Origin: Ricinus communis
Taxonomy: Eukaryota > Streptophyta > Magnoliopsida > Malpighiales > Euphorbiaceae
Assembly: GCF_019578655.1 (NCBI RefSeq)
Contig: NC_063262.1
Location: 13,523,582-13,587,581, forward strand
DNA: 64,000 nt
Direction: 5' to 3'
The notes beneath the pieces are model-generated. The model was not told the DNA's origin. It ran no database searches and saw only the letters and a list, made by a program, of their open reading frames with translations. Below, one piece after another: positions 22,496-33,549 of the stretch. Every line of letters starts with the position of its first letter. The stretch's first letter is position 1. The position numbers were made by a program, and so were the translations under genes.

Positions 22496-23420
22496 CTTAA
22501 ATTATTCACATTGTTATTGCACATGCATTGACAAGTTTTATTAACCTTTGATTGTTTATACATGAATGCATATTTTGTCCTTTAGGTTTAACCTTTAGAA
22601 CTTGTGATGCCATCCCTTTCTTCTTTTAAGTGGGAGGTTTAATGTGTGCTTTGTCCTTTGAAAGTCCTTTAGAAGTTCTTTCAACTTTTGGAGGTTGAGT
22701 GGCCTTAACAAATGTTGTTGTATGAGATATTAGAGGAAGCTTCAAGTGGTCTTTAAGATACAACTAGTGTATCTAGAGACTCATTCCCTTTATAAAACTT
22801 GGAAATTGAATTCCTAAGATCTTCAACTTCAATTTTCAAGATGTTATTTCCTTTAAGAAGTTTTTCATTTGAAACCTCATCCAATAATTTCCTTAAGTCC
22901 TCACTGGAATTTTTTAAAGAAATAATTTCTTTCTTTGAAAACTAATTTTTTTTTTTGCAAATTGGAGCATTTATTTCTATAAAAATTAATTTAGAAAGCA
23001 TGTTTTGTAAGAGCTCATCCTCATCATCCAATAAATTATTACCAAAAGAATAAGAACATGAAAAAAAAAAGATTAATTGTAGGAATGGGAAACGGAGCAT
23101 ACCTCATGTGTGTCCTCAATGTTAGCCATCAAGCAAAGATTGGCTTCTTCATCTCTATCACTTACATTGTTAGAGAATGAGGATGCATCATTCTATGTAG
23201 CCTTTAAGCTCTTTTTCTTTTCTTTGTCTCCCTTCTTCCTCTTTAAGTATTTGGGATAATTCGGCTTGATATGTCCTTGCTTTCCATATTCATAGAAAGT
23301 AACATCATCATTTTTTTCCTTGCTAGGTCTTGGTTTTGCGAAGGACTTCTTGCTTGTGAAAGGCTTATTGGTTCTTCTCATTTTAGCCTCTAGAATCCTC
23401 TTGACATGTTTAGTGATGAG
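22496..23420 (-). pseudogene. Gag C-terminal half of copia element 1
   Basis: From the right: KRILEAKMRRTNKPFTSKKS, then the knuckle region YEYGKQGHIKPNYPKYLKRK, then DRDEEANLCLMANIED. The SIRE-type knuckle should be CxxC-GHxxxxC; here the cysteines are replaced by Tyr (TGY to TAY, again G-to-A). Downstream (23100-22496) is coding in origin but with many stops. The N-terminal half is at 38606-39368, beyond element B. Confidence 0.7.
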
Positions 23421-23425
23421 GGCAT

Positions 23426-24890
23426 TGATGTGCGCAAAATACACACATCTAAATGGGATTTTTAAGATTGATTTTATGGATATTTGGATGTGAATTGGTC
23501 CCAACACTCACCCTATGCGTCTGTTTGTGTGCATTAGGTTCAAAAGATGTCAAAGAATGATAAAGGGAAGAATTTGAGCATAATTGGACGTCAAAGCTGC
23601 CGAAACAAGCTAAGTACGAGCATGAGGAAGCTGAACATGGCCGTGTTGGTTTCAACACTAGCTGTGTTCCCAACACGAGCACCAACACGACCGTTTTGGA
23701 TGCATTAGACATCAAAGAAGAAGAGGCGTTAGGGAGCACGACCACAGAGAGTAACACGGCCAGGAACACCAAACCGTGTTCCCAACAAGGCCAGGAACAC
23801 AGCCGTGTTGGAGGCGATAAGGGAATTAATTAAAAGAAAGAAGAGGGGAAAGGAAAAAGGAGAGCGGGGGAGAATGTCCTAAACCCTAATATTTCTCTCT
23901 CTAAGGGCTTTTTTAGCTAGAACTAAGGGAAAAGGAGACTTGGATCAAGATTTCAATCGGATTCCCTTCAAAGATTGAAGATTGGGCGAGGTTCGTTGAT
24001 TGGTTTTCAAATCGAGCAAGAGGAACAAGAATCGATTCAATTCGAGCAAGAGAAATTGGGGTTGTTTACTCTCATCCAAGGGTGTAATCGGGTTTCTCTA
24101 CCTTTACTCTTTGTTGTAATTGTATTCTTGTGGATTTTGATAATGAACATGATTAGCTAGATTGATTAAATCCATTGGGATTTCTTTACTATGTTGGCTT
24201 AGTATTATATTGTTGGATTGTTTGTGTTAGTTTTGTATTCTTCTAGTTTTGTATTCTTCTTGCTTTCAGTATTAATAAGATAATGCATTATTCATGAGAC
24301 GTTGTGAATTGTGTGTTTAGATTGCTTTGTGTGATTGAGAAGTCCATTTGGCAATTGGAATTTTGAATAGCAAGAACTGATTAATAATCGCTTAGAGATA
24401 AGGATAATTAACTAGCCGGATTAAGAATTAACAAAGCTTAATAGAGGCGGATTAAAGCTTAATACTAATTTAAGAATCAATCGTTAGGAAGAGATTCCAA
24501 CTTTAGGTTATTAGATTTAGGAATTCGGTTATCTCGAGAAAGAAACCGAATTCGGTTAAGAATTCATCCACGGGTAGCATAATTAGACTCACCAATCCTT
24601 TATCTTTTGTTTGATTGCCAACTAGTTTAGGTTCCCTTTGGGTTTGCTTTCTTGTCTTGGTTATTTTATTTATCAATTACTCCCGCATCTCCCTTAGACC
24701 TTAGCTTGTAGCTATTAGTTAGTTTAGAAATTATTCATCACTCATTTTAAGTTAATATAACAAAGAATAAAGGAGTAACTCTGGGCTTTCACTTTCCCGA
24801 GGAATATGACCTTGATAGTTGCCATTAGTGCTAGACTGCATCGATAGGTGCACTGCCTTAGATTGTAGCTAACACAAGTAGCACACATCA
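23426..24890 (+). repeat. 5' LTR of element B
   Basis: 1465 bp, TGATGTGCGC...CACACATCA. Contains the ACACGGCC/GGCCGTG cluster at 23633-23820 and a GGTTATCTCGAGA segment near 24525 shared with all LTRs of the family. The 3' LTR matches except in the GC-rich cluster, where the two differ strongly. Confidence 0.9.
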
Positions 24891-24896
24891 AGTTTT

Positions 24897-24914
24897 TGGC
24901 GCCATTGCCGGGGA
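24897..24914 (+). promoter_or_regulatory. Primer binding site (tRNA-Asp type) of element B
   Basis: TGGCGCCATTGCCGGGGA lies six bases after the LTR end. It differs by one base from TGGCGCCGTTGCCGGGGA, the complement of plant tRNA-Asp used by Athila-branch elements. Sets the plus orientation. Confidence 0.88.
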
Positions 24915-25066
24915 ATGTTTGAAAACTAGAGTGCAATTTGCTATTTGTTAATTTAGCCATTTATTTTATTTTATTTTATGGTTTTTATTATTATTTATTT
25001 TCTTTTATTTATACATATTTATTTAGTTAATTTTATGATTCGGGTAGTGGATGATAAGGAGGTTCA

Positions 25067-26224
25067 ATGCTAAACTCTTTGTATGACATGTTGGAAAATG
25101 GGATTAGGAACCAAGAGAGTGCTAAAAATTAGGATACCCGTGCATCTTTAGAAGTTCGAGTGGAATCGTTTTGCAGGGCTACCGATCAACTCTCCACTCC
25201 TATCCTTTCATCTCAAGTTTTTTATGAATTTTGTTGTGGTTTACATTTGAGTAATGATTGTCCATTATATAGTGATGTTGCTCATTGTTCTTATAACTAT
25301 GAACAGGTGAATTATACGGGAAGTTGGCCAAATGACTCGTATGGAAGCACCTACAATCAAGAGTTGAGCACTCATTCACCCTTTGGATGGAGCTTAGATG
25401 GCCAAGAACCACCAGAATTTCAGCAACCTAATCTTGCACCATCAATTCAAGGTGAAGAGTTAGTGTCAGAGGAGCTGATGATGAGGTTTATTGCAAGTCT
25501 TGAGGATAGATTCCAACAAACACAAAGGATACTTGAAGATCAACAAGCCTCGATTAAGAACATAGAGCATCAAGTAGGCTTAATCTTCAAGTTACTAGCT
25601 GAAGAGAAATTGGGAACTCCATCAAATGCTACTGAATCCGAGGAACACTTGAGCGCCGTCACTTTGCGTTTAGGTGATAATTTTTCTAGGTTATCTATTA
25701 TGTTTGACGATGATGCTTTTGTGCAGGACGACTCTTTGAACATGGAGATAGAACTAGAAAAGGAAGAGGCGAACATGATTCCTCTGAAAGACTATCAACA
25801 AGAACGTACAGTTGATGATGCTGAGTTGCAGTTAGAGGAATTTTTGGTGGATTTTCCACAAGTCCCTTCGATGATGGAAGATGAGCACGAGTTATCTAAT
25901 GAAGAAGTCTTGGAGGAGCTCGAGTTTCTTCTAGCAAATGAACCAAGCCAAGGACTATAGAAAACCATCGACGTTCCTGAAGAAGTTGCCCAACCGTCGA
26001 TCCTTCCAATTGGTGTAACTTCAGCTTTCAAATTGGAAGAGGCCCTAGAGCATCATGACTACGTGCAATTATACGAGGAGCGAGTTTTTCCCATCATACT
26101 GGCAGCTTGCTTGATAATCGGGAAGAGAAAATTGACGATTATCCCTCTAAGCGGATACTTGAAGACATTTCCTTGGAAGAAGGATGGATGGTCGTCGATC
26201 ACGCCCGTTTGGTTTTCACCATGA
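25067..26224 (+). pseudogene. Gag-derived ORF lacking capsid, with a pol-start remnant
   Basis: One frame from ATG 25067 to 26224 (about 385 codons) with TAG at 25130-25132 and 25958-25960; the 266-residue middle (25160-25960) is open. It aligns by eye with gag of the 56-kb element from the CEFCGGPHYSAN knuckle on: FCCGLHLSNDCPLY, then ELMMRFIASLEDRFQQTQ, EDQQASIKNIEHQVG and SAVTLRLGDN. The remainder is very acidic. After the second TAG, LEHHDYVQLYEERVFPIILA resembles the lead into Athila RT. The capsid domain before the knuckle is absent. Could be translated as an acidic, coiled-coil-like protein; function unknown. Confidence 0.6.
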
Positions 26225-27347
26225 GTCCAGCTAAGAAGACTCATCACATAAAAAAGAAGCGCTTTTGGGAGGCACCCTAATTTTTATCTTTAATCTCTAA
26301 TATTTTAACCTTTTGTTTTGAAACATTTTATTAGTTTTAGTTTTCATATTTTATTTAATTTTTGTTTCAGTTTGATTTTAAGTCTTTATTTTATTATTTG
26401 CAGCCACTCCTCTACCACAGACTAGCCAACGCCCTGATATACCTGCTGATGCACCTCTTTTCACTCTAGAGCCATAGTCAGGGCAATATTAGTTTTTTTT
26501 TCCTTTTTCATTTATTATATTTTGTAGACTAAGGACAGTGTGTCCTTCAAGTGTGGGGTGGGTGATATTTATCCCATCTCAGTTATTTGTTTATTCTTTT
26601 TGCAATTTTTTGTAAAATTTTAAAAAAATTTCACTTTGTTTCGATGCTCTTACTGTTGACTTGCTTTTGAAATCCTGTTTATGTCCATATGATCGGGTAA
26701 AACCGATAGTGTTGAGTTTTGCGGAAGAATGTAAGATAATTAGTTTAAGTTTTGCACTAAGCTACTTTGGTTTATTTAATTCTGTTTTGATGATTTTTGT
26801 TTGGAACCTACTCAAAAGCACACTTGTGAGAAATTGAGCCTCAATTGTAAGCATACACTTTATATGCTTGTATTTATTTCTTGTTAAGAGTGCCACCATC
26901 GCTCTTTACTTTTAGAACTTGCTCTAGAATGCTTATGAGGGCCACAAGGAGAGTTTAACACTTTGGTATGATAGAGGCACTTAGGTTTTTCATTCTAGCC
27001 AAATAGCCTTCATTCGTTTATTGATTCTGTAGATAACCCTCTCTTTCACCATTTTTTTTTATCATATTTCATTGCCACTTAGTTTTATTCTGCTTTGGGT
27101 TATGATTCTACACCTGAGTTGTTTTTATTGGGAATTTTTATCTTGGGAATAGTGTGGAATCTTATAGCAGCTTTCTTCAATCCAAAATAAATTCACTCTA
27201 TTATATGAATGTTCTTCCTTTATAAAAAAAAGAAAAAAAAAGAAGGGAAAGGTGATGAAAAGAAAGAAAGTAAGTGAGCTAAACATTTTGACTTGATTCC
27301 TATTTCCCACCTTGGACTACTATCCATTGTTTACCCCTTGTGATCAT
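26225..27347 (+). other. Non-coding 3' spacer of element B (part 1)
   Basis: Begins with the AAGAAGCGCTTTTGGGAGGCA block (26252-26275) that marks the end of pol in Athila relatives, so RT, RNase H and integrase were deleted just before it. An internal PPT-like motif, AGGACAGTGTG... then CAAGTGTGGGGTGGG, lies at 26532-26562. The rest is AT-rich without frames. Ends at the ATCAT duplication (27343-27347) where element C inserted. Confidence 0.55.
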
Positions 27348-28816
27348 TGATGGTCTATTTATGCAACCTACACCTAAGGCAGTGAACCTACCGGTGCAGC
27401 CTAGCATTAGTGAGTATCAAGGTCGTATCCCTAGAGATCGGGTGAACTTAGAGTTACTACTGTTTGCTATGTTATCTAGTCTGAAATAGGGTGTGAAAGT
27501 TCTAACGTTACCAGTTAATGGTTATGAGTGCAAATAAGTAAATGAAGGACAACGAACAATCAAAGAAAACAATTGCAAAGAGAGAAACAAACCCAAAAGG
27601 GGGCCTAAGTGATGGAATTCTAAAAATGGATTTTATGGATTGCCGATCTTGCTTACCCGTGCCTAAATCCTGAATTGAACCCGGTTCCTCTCTCGAGCTT
27701 ACCGAGTTTCTAAACCTGCACTAACCTAATATGAATCTCTTCCTATCAGATTACTACAGATTAGCATTAAGCATGATTTAAAACTATTAAGAGTTATTAA
27801 TTCTTAATCTGGTGAGTAAATCAACCTTATCTTTAAGTGTTAACTACCGGTTCTTACTATTCAATGTCTAGTTGTAACAAGCATTTCTCAATGTCAAAAA
27901 ACAACCCACAAATAATTAATTCAACGTCTCAAATTAACTGAATCAAACTTTTATTAGTAAATAGCAAGAAGATGGCAAGAATGACAATTACAAATCTAAC
28001 AATTAAGCATAATCCATCAACAAAGGTGAACCCCAATGGGTTTAAAAGATCTAGCTACTCATGTTCATGGTTAAAGCAATTAAGGAACAAAATAAGGAAA
28101 AGAAAATTAAAGGCATGTACACCCTTCTCTTTCAAGTTGAATGAGAAACCCTAATTTAGCAAATTCAAAATCTCAAACCCTAGTTGCGTCTTGAATTCTC
28201 CCAAAGTTTGTCTTGATCTTCAATTCGATGTTGGAACAAGTGAAATCCCTCATTCAATTAATGAATTTGATCTCTCAAGGTCTACAATTGAGGTATAGGA
28301 AACAATTGATTAAGTGTGTGTCTTGGAATTGAGTCCAAAATTCGTGTCCTTTCCAAAAGAACTCAAAATTGCCTATATAGTTGATTCAGCATGGCCGGAG
28401 TCCAGGCTATGATGATTCAAAGATGGTCGGAGTCCAGCAAGGCTGAACTGTGGAGTCTATCAGGCCGACTCCTTCCAAGCCATGCCCAAGCCGATGCCGA
28501 GCCACCACAGTCATGGCCGGAGGCCGTGGTGGCTTCGTGGCCGGCCGAAATGGCACAATTGGGGATAGCTTCTTGGCAATTCAGCACGGCCGGAGTCCAG
28601 GCCGTGCTCAACCCTCAGGGTGCTAGTCCTCGCCCAATTTGATGGATTTTGGTCCGTAATCACACGTATTTCCCTCGATTATTGATGGTGTCCTTCGAAA
28701 ATGACCTGAAACAAGACAGGAAACAAAAGACAGGTGATTCTAGCATAAAACGGGATAATCATGTATAAAAATGTAAACAATCGGGCATGAAAACATGTGT
28801 AGTATGATGCTTATCA
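27348..28816 (-). repeat. 3' LTR of element C
   Basis: Ends TGATGG...TTATCA. Minus-strand TATA-like box (CTATATAGGC) at 28371-28380. In 28390-28625 the family's ACGGCC cluster is represented by GGCCGGAGTCCAGGC-like units; the partner LTR is very different in just this part. Confidence 0.9.
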
Positions 28817-28835
28817 AATTACCCCATACTTAAAC
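28817..28835 (-). promoter_or_regulatory. Polypurine tract of element C
   Basis: Minus strand: GTTTAAGTATGGGGTAATT directly before the LTR start TGATAAGC. Same wording as at 5108. Confidence 0.72.
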
Positions 28836-30239
28836 TTTTGCTTGTCCTCAAGCAATCAACAACTCACTCTTCAAACAGATATCAAATAACTCAATCAAAT
28901 GCATTGCAGGAAGTTAGCTCAAAACAAATTTCAAAACTCCGTAATGATTTTCCCCAAAATCCCCAAATAACTAAATCCTTAAGAGAGAGAACAAACTTAA
29001 TAAAGTTGCTAAAGTTAAAATGATAAACCACCTAAATTGAGAAATTGAGAACCATGCCTCACAAGATGTCACTCAAAACTCACAAGTGTATATAGGTGAA
29101 AGAAGATCGCCAAGCTCTCAATGCAAAAATACAGAAAAAGTGCTTACCATAGGCTTGCTTATATATCCAATCTCCACTACTACGAAATAATCAATAATCA
29201 TGATCAAAGGGTCTTGAGCCAGGTTGTAATGGGGTTAAGATAGGGTACAGATAAATATGGAAAGTAGGCTACAAGTTGCTGGAAATTAAGCAGGTAATGC
29301 AAGAAAGTAACGAAGGATTAAGTGCTGTACCAAATGCAGATTGATCCAAAATGAAATGCAGCATAAACTTACATAATTTCCAACAACAATGGTAGAAAGA
29401 ATGGTAAAATGAATAGAAGTGATAAAATGAGTGTCACTGTTATTATTATCATGAAAGGAAAGGCTAAGGCTCAAAATTGGTTCACCAAGGGAAAAACAGG
29501 GTTAGGCTTTTGGCCAAATTGTGTAAATCCTAAGTGCCCAAATCATCTCACGATTATCGACAATTCATGTAATCTCAAAAAACATCGTAAAACAAGTTCT
29601 AGAAACAGAGATTCTGTACAATGCTCACTAATGAAACAAAAGGGAGCATAAAAATAGTGATGCACCAATTGGCTCAAAATCTCACCATTTGAATGGGTTA
29701 AAATTGCATGAATTCTCAAACCAAAGTTTAAACAGTCAATCACAATAATAAGCAACAATATTAACAGTGTTCTATATCTAAGATAAAGTAAAATGGAAGA
29801 ATTAAGGAAAAATACCAGTTTTACCTGGCTGGATTGTAATTAAGAGATTCGTTCATTGCCTTCTTCCAACAAGGTTCGATAAAAGCTATAAGGGAATCTA
29901 TTCAAAGGAGAAAAAGTCATCAACTACTTAATTGAAACAAAACTCAAGATAGTCACAACATCGGTAGGTACCTACCCCACACTTGAGTATAACACCGATG
30001 TTAGAGAGATTAAAACTGAGCAAGCATATGATTCACACATCATGGTTATTGAAGATCATGCTGATTTTTTTTTATAATTAGAAAGGCATAGTGTTCTACT
30101 TAACATAAAAAGACAAATGCAAGGAAATAACATAAAATTAAGCATGCTATAAGCAAGAAAGTAAAAGGAGATAATAAACTGAAAGAAAATAAAAGGAAAA
30201 AGGAAAGAGAAAAATATCACAAAATTTTTCTTTTCGCTA
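28836..30239 (-). other. Non-coding 3' region of element C
   Basis: No supported frame. A second PPT-like motif (minus strand CTCAAGTGTGGGGTAGG) is at 29971-29987. The minus-strand segment 29630-29880 matches plus-strand 63690-63960 in element E, confirming that both belong to one family. Confidence 0.5.
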
Positions 30240-31490
30240 GGAGTCCTACTGATGGTGTATCCTCACCGGTTGGATCCTATTTCGGAAGATGGGGGGCGGA
30301 AATTTGCTGAGGAAGGGGGCGGTGGTGGATCAGGGTCCGTGAAGCATGTTGCTAGATCGAACTCCATATCATCAATGAGCTCGATTTTGTGCTCCGGTCA
30401 CCGCCATCTTTTGAATCGCTCTACTATGAAGTCCGCTCTAGGTGGCCTGCCTTTCTAATCCACTCATGAGCTATTGAAGCATACTGTTCAAACTGCCAAA
30501 CTGCCTCTTCTTGAAACCGCACAAACTCGTGATATCACGTAGATCGCAGACTGATCTGACGGCCCCATAGCACCGATCCGAACGCTCGATGTCCCTACCG
30601 AATGAGAGGATGAGGCTCCGGATGAGGGCATAAACACTCCAAATTGGTTAGGAATCCTAACATCCGAATCCCGGTACCGATGGATGTTGGGCTCCTTTAG
30701 CCGCCTCTAGCCTCCCCCGACTATTGTGCTCATGTGCCTATATTCTATACCATGTGGATGTCTAGTGGCCGTGATCATCTGCATGTTGATCATCCGTCCG
30801 ATCCCTAGTGGTGTCATGTCACCAATATTTGAAAGTCTGGCTGTGCAATGTCCAATACATCCAGTCCTCTTACCTAACCTAGTCACGCATTCTGACCAAA
30901 CAACAATGCATCTTCTTCCCAAGGCCTACTATAAATGAACGGACTTGGCGAGCCAATAAATATCCCAAGTCTAGCTTCTTCCGATGTTGCATAGCCTAGA
31001 GAATAAAGACATTAGGTTATCGCCCAAAACCGCCCCTACCAGAATGGTGTAAGCTAGTAGGGTGTGAAGGTAGCGGAGATGGTCCCAGAGGCTAGACGCC
31101 TTAGACTGCTTGGGTAGTATGTTTCCGGCCTCATTACCAATGAGTCCCATATGGTGTCGTATGAAATTGGGTGGATGTAGAGACATCCCTGGTACTCCTC
31201 CCCCGAGATTTCTTGTTCAGTCCATAATCCCAAATGCATGCCAAATTATGGGACCGACATCGAGAACTCCTTGTCTGCATTAGGGAATGTCCACAATGGA
31301 TGACAGCCAGGTGTGGATGGGTTCATAGCAGGTGCTTTCCGAGGTCGGACTATTGTCATTGCGAGGTGGAAGTGCTAGCTGCCGGTTCGTGCCGTGGAGG
31401 AAGACGTTCCTTCACCATGCGATCACTTACTGGTAGCGACGCGTTTCAGTTGCTTTCTATGAGATTTATCGCGGTCCGTCATATCACCTA
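30240..31490 (-). pseudogene. Athila ORF1-like protein of element C
   Basis: Homologous to 6740-8290 but with more frameshifts. Phrases: LGLWTEQEISGEEYQGCLYI (31239-31180), IHPISYDTIWDSLV, then NIGDMTPLGIGRMINMQMIT and HPHGIEYRHMSTI (about 30860-30720). It preserves CAG where element A has a TAG in the EEYQGCLY phrase. Role unknown; in Athila elements this domain is a separate ORF after the polyprotein. The cluster of small indels here may be sequencing error rather than decay (see findings). Confidence 0.55.
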
Positions 31491-32530
31491 ATGCAACGAA
31501 TTATTAGTTTTTTATGCAAGAATTCAAGTTAATGAAAGAAATAATCTACCGAAAATCAACAGCATAATGATTATAATTTGACTAACTGAAAACTTGTATA
31601 AACTAATAAGCCGATACATACCAATCTAATTTATCGTGAACCAGCAATTGCAACTTTAGTCTAACCATTATTCATGCTTTGCATGCCATAGGCAAATTTT
31701 ATTTCTGCCAAACCCCACATTTATCATTTTCATAACCGACTTCACCTCAAACACAAGAACTAACATAAATTAACCTAACCGAGGTCATATTGTTACAATA
31801 TAAAGCCACCAAGATATCCTAGCATGTCCTAACAAAAGTATATATATAAAATAAAAGTCAAATCATGAAAAAATAAAGCAACAAGTGAAGAGACTTACTT
31901 GAGTTCACTGAGGAAAGTGAAAAGGATGAGATAAGGGTATAAGAACAACACCTTTGAGCTTAAAAAAAATAGGGAAGCAAAAATTTTGGAGGGCTCCTCA
32001 TCTTATAGGCACAGGGTCAGCACGGGTGAGGGTAAGGCCGTGTTGACCAGCACGGCTAGGACTCAGCCCGTGCTGAGCCTTTAGCCTTCTTGTGAGCACC
32101 TTGGCACGGGCAGTGGCACGGCCGTGCTCATGACCACGGCCTGCGGTTGTATCCCGTGATGCCTTTGGAAGCTGTGACCACTTATTCATTTCATCATAGG
32201 CTTGACTCCGGCCGTGGTGAGGAGCACGGCCTAGGGTTGTAGTCCGTGATGGCCATGGAAACTATGGTGAAACGGGGTGTTTCTGGGCTTTCCTTTGCCA
32301 TCTCGAGTCGCCTTACTCCTTACTTGTATTTGACACATATACGCACGTAATTAGATCATAAAATAAGTAAATATGGTCAAACGGAAGAGTCCGTCCTCAC
32401 CGATTACATAAGTCTGAATAAAATTAAAAACCCTAATTACTGTTAAGCAACTATAATAAAGTCAAAGGAAAATAATGAAATAATCACAACTAATAAAAAA
32501 AAGATTCGGGAATGCCTCCCAAAGGCGCTT
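31491..32530 (-). other. Spacer between protease and ORF1 in element C, with the GC-rich palindrome cluster
   Basis: 31491-31980 is AT-rich and without frames. 32010-32260 carries many GCACGG/CGGCC words, including the perfect palindrome GCACGGCCGTGC at 32116-32127. Near 32510-32530 is the minus-strand AAGAAGCGCCTTTGGGAGGC block that follows pol in relatives. 58810-59044 in element D aligns with 32310-32100, so the cluster is an ancestral internal feature, not an LTR scrap. Confidence 0.6.
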
Positions 32531-32856
32531 CTTTTTGTTCGAGTCGTCTAGTCGGACTCAGATCAAGATTCCCGCATCAGCGGGCAAATTAAGAAGGTAG
32601 GCTCAATGTAAGTTGGGGCTCGAGGCATATAAGCGCAATGAGAAGGTCCGATGTGCGGTAGATGACCAAGGAGGCGCTCTGGACCGATTTGGGATGTCCA
32701 TTCATCCACTCCGAATTCGGCTAAGTTGACCCGCCAAAACAAACTTGCAACTACCCTTCTCGGGTCTATCATAGCACAAAGTCTCATATTGATACAAGTT
32801 GTTTTTTTCGGATGAATAACACAGACTAATAGGGGAAGAAACATATATAGCATCAT
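32531..32856 (-). pseudogene. Conserved tail after the protease in element C (pol replaced)
   Basis: Immediately after the protease the sequence runs on for about 300 bases with words kept in three elements (here, about 58260-58510 and about 62820-63080): a TGCTATGATAGACCC-like block, then the stretch with frame phrases MDIPN(R)...RAPPWSST and, in another frame, MPRAP-YIEPTF. Reverse transcriptase should begin here. The identical junction in all three indicates a single ancestral loss of pol. Which frame was translated is unclear. Confidence 0.55.
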
Positions 32857-33492
32857 TCATTTGTACATCTTGTGGTTGTGTATTACATGCAAGATCAATT
32901 CCATCAATACTACAAATGGCATGAACATGGTCGGTGGAAGAACTATCAAATGAGGGTAAACTAAAGTGACACAGTCATCCCCTACATTAAGTTCTAACTT
33001 CCCCTCAAATACGTCTATTTTAGCTCTAGCTGTGGCAAGAAAAGGTCTCCCCAAAATTAATGGTACACCATGCTCATTGTCCATATCCAAAATCACAAAG
33101 TCCACAGGAAATATGAACTTATCTACCTTAACTAGCACATTTTCCACAATTCCCCTAGGAAGCTTAACAGAATGGTCAGCTAATTGAATGCACATCCTAG
33201 TGGATTTTGCCTCCCCCAAACCTAGCTTATTGAACAAACTAGTGGGCATGACATTTATGCTAGCCCCCAAATCAGCTAATGCATCATCAACACACAAATT
33301 ACCTAAAGTGCAGGGAATAGTGAAACTCCCTGGATCGTGACGTTTCTCTGGCAACTTGCTCTGAAACACCGCTGAGCACTCCTCGTTAAGTTGAACATAG
33401 GCGATCTCCTCCAACTTCCTTTTTCTGCTAAGTATGTCCTTTAAGAACTTAGCATACTTCGGCATCTGCTCCAATGCATCAATAAAAGGCAA
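32857..33492 (-). CDS. Athila-like retropepsin (aspartic protease) of element C, open but probably silent
   Basis: 211 residues without a stop: MPKYAKFLKDILSRKRKLEE, DPGSFTIPCTLGN, the active-site segment ALADLGASINVMP (Asp 74), LADHSVKLPRGIVENVLVKV, and the closing ILGRPFLATARA (about 146-156). The catalytic triplet D-L-G and the ILGRP wall are intact. It would cleave the gag polyprotein in the particle. It is part of a gag-protease frame rather than a free gene; the first residues belong to a linker. The last part (VYPHLIVL...) is one base out of frame relative to element D, so the C-terminus is shifted. Confidence 0.75.
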   Translation of the reverse strand: MPFIDALEQMPKYAKFLKDILSRKRKLEEIAYVQLNEECSAVFQSKLPEKRHDPGSFTIPCTLGNLCVDDALADLGASINVMPTSLFNKLGLGEAKSTRMCIQLADHSVKLPRGIVENVLVKVDKFIFPVDFVILDMDNEHGVPLILGRPFLATARAKIDVFEGKLELNVGDDCVTLVYPHLIVLPPTMFMPFVVLMELILHVIHNHKMYK

Positions 33493-33549
33493 GTTAATAT
33501 GCAGTTGTCTAAAAATATCTAAAAACTTACTGAACTACTCTTTCGCCTC

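Noticed and set aside
28391..28642. An open frame on plus, and another on minus, in the LTR of element C
   Set aside because: It follows the GC-rich repeated words of the LTR; both strands are open because stops are rare in such sequence.
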